This document shows positions 6,153 through 6,252 of a DNA stretch of 6,252 bases, piece after piece. The notes beneath the pieces are model-generated. The model saw only the letters and a program-made list of their open reading frames with translations. It did not search any database and was not told the origin of the DNA. This DNA comes from Rickettsia endosymbiont of Diachasma alloeum (GTDB lineage: Bacteria; Pseudomonadota; Alphaproteobacteria; Rickettsiales; Rickettsiaceae): assembly GCA_020404485.1 (NCBI GenBank), contig DYDT01000138.1, positions 1 to 6,252 of the forward strand, read 5' to 3'. The stretch's first letter is position 1. Every line of letters starts with the position of its first letter. The translations under genes were made by a program, and so were the position numbers.

Positions 6153-6252
6153 GAGAAGTATTTATGTGGCTAAAACATCAAGTTTAGTATGAGATTTAGT
6201 GATAGCATAAGAAGTAACACAAGCTAGAATATGCACCAAGAAATTAACAGGA
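6153..6252 (+). pseudogene. Probable decayed continuation of the terminase remnant
   Basis: No frame stays open across this stretch. Around 6172-6205 the plus strand can be read, with several small gaps, as aaacat..agttta..atgagattt.gtgata, resembling the KHSL-D-RFVI segment that follows the Walker A region in this terminase type. This is a weak, hand-made match. The call is continuing decay of the same gene rather than a new feature. What lies further right is outside the window. Confidence 0.35.

Overview
The window looks like a chromosomal piece of a Rickettsia species. The DNA is AT-rich, the proteins are alphaproteobacterial in character, and the spaces between genes (and one gene body) carry small two-hairpin palindromes of the kind known as Rickettsia palindromic elements (RPEs). 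No organism name was given, so this rests on sequence character and family recognition only. An IS-type transposase fragment at the left end and a broken phage terminase at the right end suggest a repeat-rich Rickettsia genome that accumulates mobile DNA.

Layout, from right to left, because nearly all genes lie on the minus strand. At 5870-6252 (+ strand) is the start of a phage terminase large subunit gene, broken by a one-base insertion inside its ATP-binding motif. Between it and the next gene, 5736-5857 holds a composite of palindromic repeats. A sigma70-type promoter at 5683-5710 faces left. It precedes an exported DUF2155-family protein (5183-5659), an O-antigen-ligase-like membrane protein with a palindromic element inside its reading frame (3965-5176), and then nuoA, nuoB, nuoC, an unrecognised AT-rich gene, and nuoD (643-3829). 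After nuoD come a degraded palindrome, a small GIY-YIG domain gene (295-567), another palindrome, and the 5' end of a transposase running off the left edge.

How the genes work together: nuoA, nuoB, nuoC and nuoD encode one membrane subunit and three peripheral-arm subunits of the proton-pumping NADH:quinone oxidoreductase (complex I). Overlaps (nuoB/nuoC by 23 bases, nuoC/unknown gene by an ATGA) and short gaps point to one translationally coupled unit. The DUF2155 gene and the ligase gene are only 6 bases apart and point the same way, so read-through into nuo is plausible, but a long hairpin lies between them. The unrecognised gene between nuoC and nuoD is the main unexplained feature. Its GC content (about 23% by hand count over 1861-2160) is far below that of nuoD (about 41% over 781-900), yet it is tightly coupled to nuoC.
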